From contig JAJZPJ010000146.1 in the NCBI GenBank assembly GCA_021811225.1, positions 1 through 6,666 on the forward strand: a stretch of DNA of 6,666 nt. Direction: 5' to 3'. Shown piece by piece: positions 5,955 through 6,666 of the stretch. A program made the translations under genes and the position numbers. The notes beneath the pieces were generated by a model. The model made no database searches and had not been told where the DNA came from. It saw only the letters and a program-made list of their open reading frames with translations. Each line of letters begins with the position of its first letter. The first letter of the stretch is position 1. The DNA is from Pseudomonadota bacterium (GTDB lineage: Bacteria; Pseudomonadota; Gammaproteobacteria; Burkholderiales; Rhodocyclaceae).

Positions 5955-6666
5955 CAGAGGTAGGAAAACAGCGACAGTTGCGACACCTTGGCGAAGGACT
6001 GCTGCGCCGCCTGGAGCCCGGTCTGCTGCTGGGTCAGATCCGAGATCGCCTTGGCCATGTCGACGTCCTGCAGGGTCGACAGGGTCTGCGACAATTGCAG
6101 ATTGGTGGTGCTGTTGGAACTGCCCAGGGCGGTGATCTCGTTCAGGCGCGAGCCGACGCTGGCGCGCACGGTGAGAATGTTCTGGCTCGCCTGATCGATG
6201 TTGGTCAGCGCCGAGCCCATGTCGGTGGCGAACTTCGCGGCCCCCGCCGGCGTTCCGGTGGCGTTCGATTCGAGCGAGGTGATCAGGTTCGACAGCGTGG
6301 TGAAAACGCTCTGGTTGGTGCTCGGGGCGATGCTGAAGGAATCGCCGTTGGCGGGGGCGCCGGTGATGGTCACCGAGGCGCCGAAATCGGTGGCATTCGT
6401 GCCGTACAGACTCATGCCGCTCAGACTGATCGGCTGGCCGGATGTGTAGGCGTGGGTGTAGGTGCTGACGCCAGAAGTCGTCCCCGGCGGGTTTGAAAAC
6501 ACCGACATTCCGTTGTTGGCTCCGGTAGAAACATCGACGATGTCGTAATTGGTCGAGGGAGCGGTATTCGTCGTCGTGCCGAAGACGCTCGCCATCCCGC
6601 CATTGCCCGGGACCGCGCCGATGGCCACGCCGGTGCCGGTCGTAGCGCCAACGGCGGTCACGACCA
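5954..6666 (-). CDS. flgL: Flagellar hook-associated protein 3 FlgL (5' end outside window)
   Basis: FlgL (HAP3) is the junction protein between hook and filament, exported through the FliPQR gate. About 236 C-terminal residues are visible; the frame is open to the window edge, so the N-terminal coiled coil and start lie beyond base 6666. The GTG at 6661 is an internal valine, not a start. The visible part begins with a Gly/Thr/Ser/Asn-rich variable domain. Next comes G-A-P-A-N-G-D-S-F-S-I-A-P-S-T-N-Q-S-V-F, a stretch typical of proteobacterial FlgL. The flagellin-like C-terminal helix follows, with V-D-M-A-K-A-I-S-D-L and A-A-Q-Q-S-F-A-K-V-S-Q-L-S-L-F-S-Y-L at the end. The variable domain looks somewhat less GC-rich than the + strand genes. 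It presumably ends a flg operon running towards fliR, with the lipoprotein gene following in coupled arrangement. Confidence 0.95.
   Translation of the reverse strand, partial: VVTAVGATTGTGVAIGAVPGNGGMASVFGTTTNTAPSTNYDIVDVSTGANNGMSVFSNPPGTTSGVSTYTHAYTSGQPISLSGMSLYGTNATDFGASVTITGAPANGDSFSIAPSTNQSVFTTLSNLITSLESNATGTPAGAAKFATDMGSALTNIDQASQNILTVRASVGSRLNEITALGSSNSTTNLQLSQTLSTLQDVDMAKAISDLTQQQTGLQAAQQSFAKVSQLSLFSYL

Noticed and set aside
5631..5963. Open + strand frame of 110 codons opposite the lipoprotein gene
   Set aside because: The - strand frame has a perfect lipobox and coupling to flgL. The + frame has no signal, ribosome site or recognisable motif.

Overview
The window is a flagellar gene region of a GC-rich (about 60-65% by eye) Gram-negative bacterium. 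It is most likely a betaproteobacterium of the Rhodocyclales/Nitrosomonadales type. This rests on the FliM, FliN and FlgL protein sequences, the gene order fliK-L-M-N-O-P-Q-R, and a near-perfect sigma-54 promoter in front of fliK. The genus cannot be fixed by eye.

Layout. Bases 1-80 hold the fliK leader, with a textbook -24/-12 sigma-54 element (22-37) and a ribosome binding site. Bases 81-5580 on the + strand hold eight flagellar genes, apparently one operon: fliK (hook-length ruler), fliL (stator-associated), fliM and fliN (C-ring switch), and fliO, fliP, fliQ and fliR (export gate and its assembly factor). Most junctions are tight: fliL/fliM 3 nt apart, fliM/fliN 12 nt, fliO/fliP overlapping by 11 nt, fliP/fliQ by 4 nt, fliQ/fliR 14 nt apart. 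The exceptions are the fliK-fliL gap (65 nt) and the unusually long fliN-fliO gap (156 nt).

Bases 5520-6666 on the - strand hold the 3' part of flgL (hook-filament junction protein, cut by the window edge), then a small predicted lipoprotein of unknown function. That gene starts inside the flgL stop codon and ends inside the 3' end of fliR. The two flagellar transcription units therefore converge with a 61-bp overlap and no intergenic space.

How the genes work together. FliP, FliQ and FliR form the membrane export gate, with FliO helping FliP assemble. The gate exports hook and filament subunits, including FlgL. FliK measures the hook and switches export specificity. FliM and FliN build the rotor switch that responds to CheY-P. 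FliL sits at the stator-rotor interface. The sigma-54 promoter implies RpoN-dependent timing of this operon.

I found no new biological system. The most useful leads are the uncharacterised lipoprotein coupled to flgL, the convergent overlap, the sigma-54 promoter, and the odd fliN-fliO spacer carrying an orphan Shine-Dalgarno sequence.
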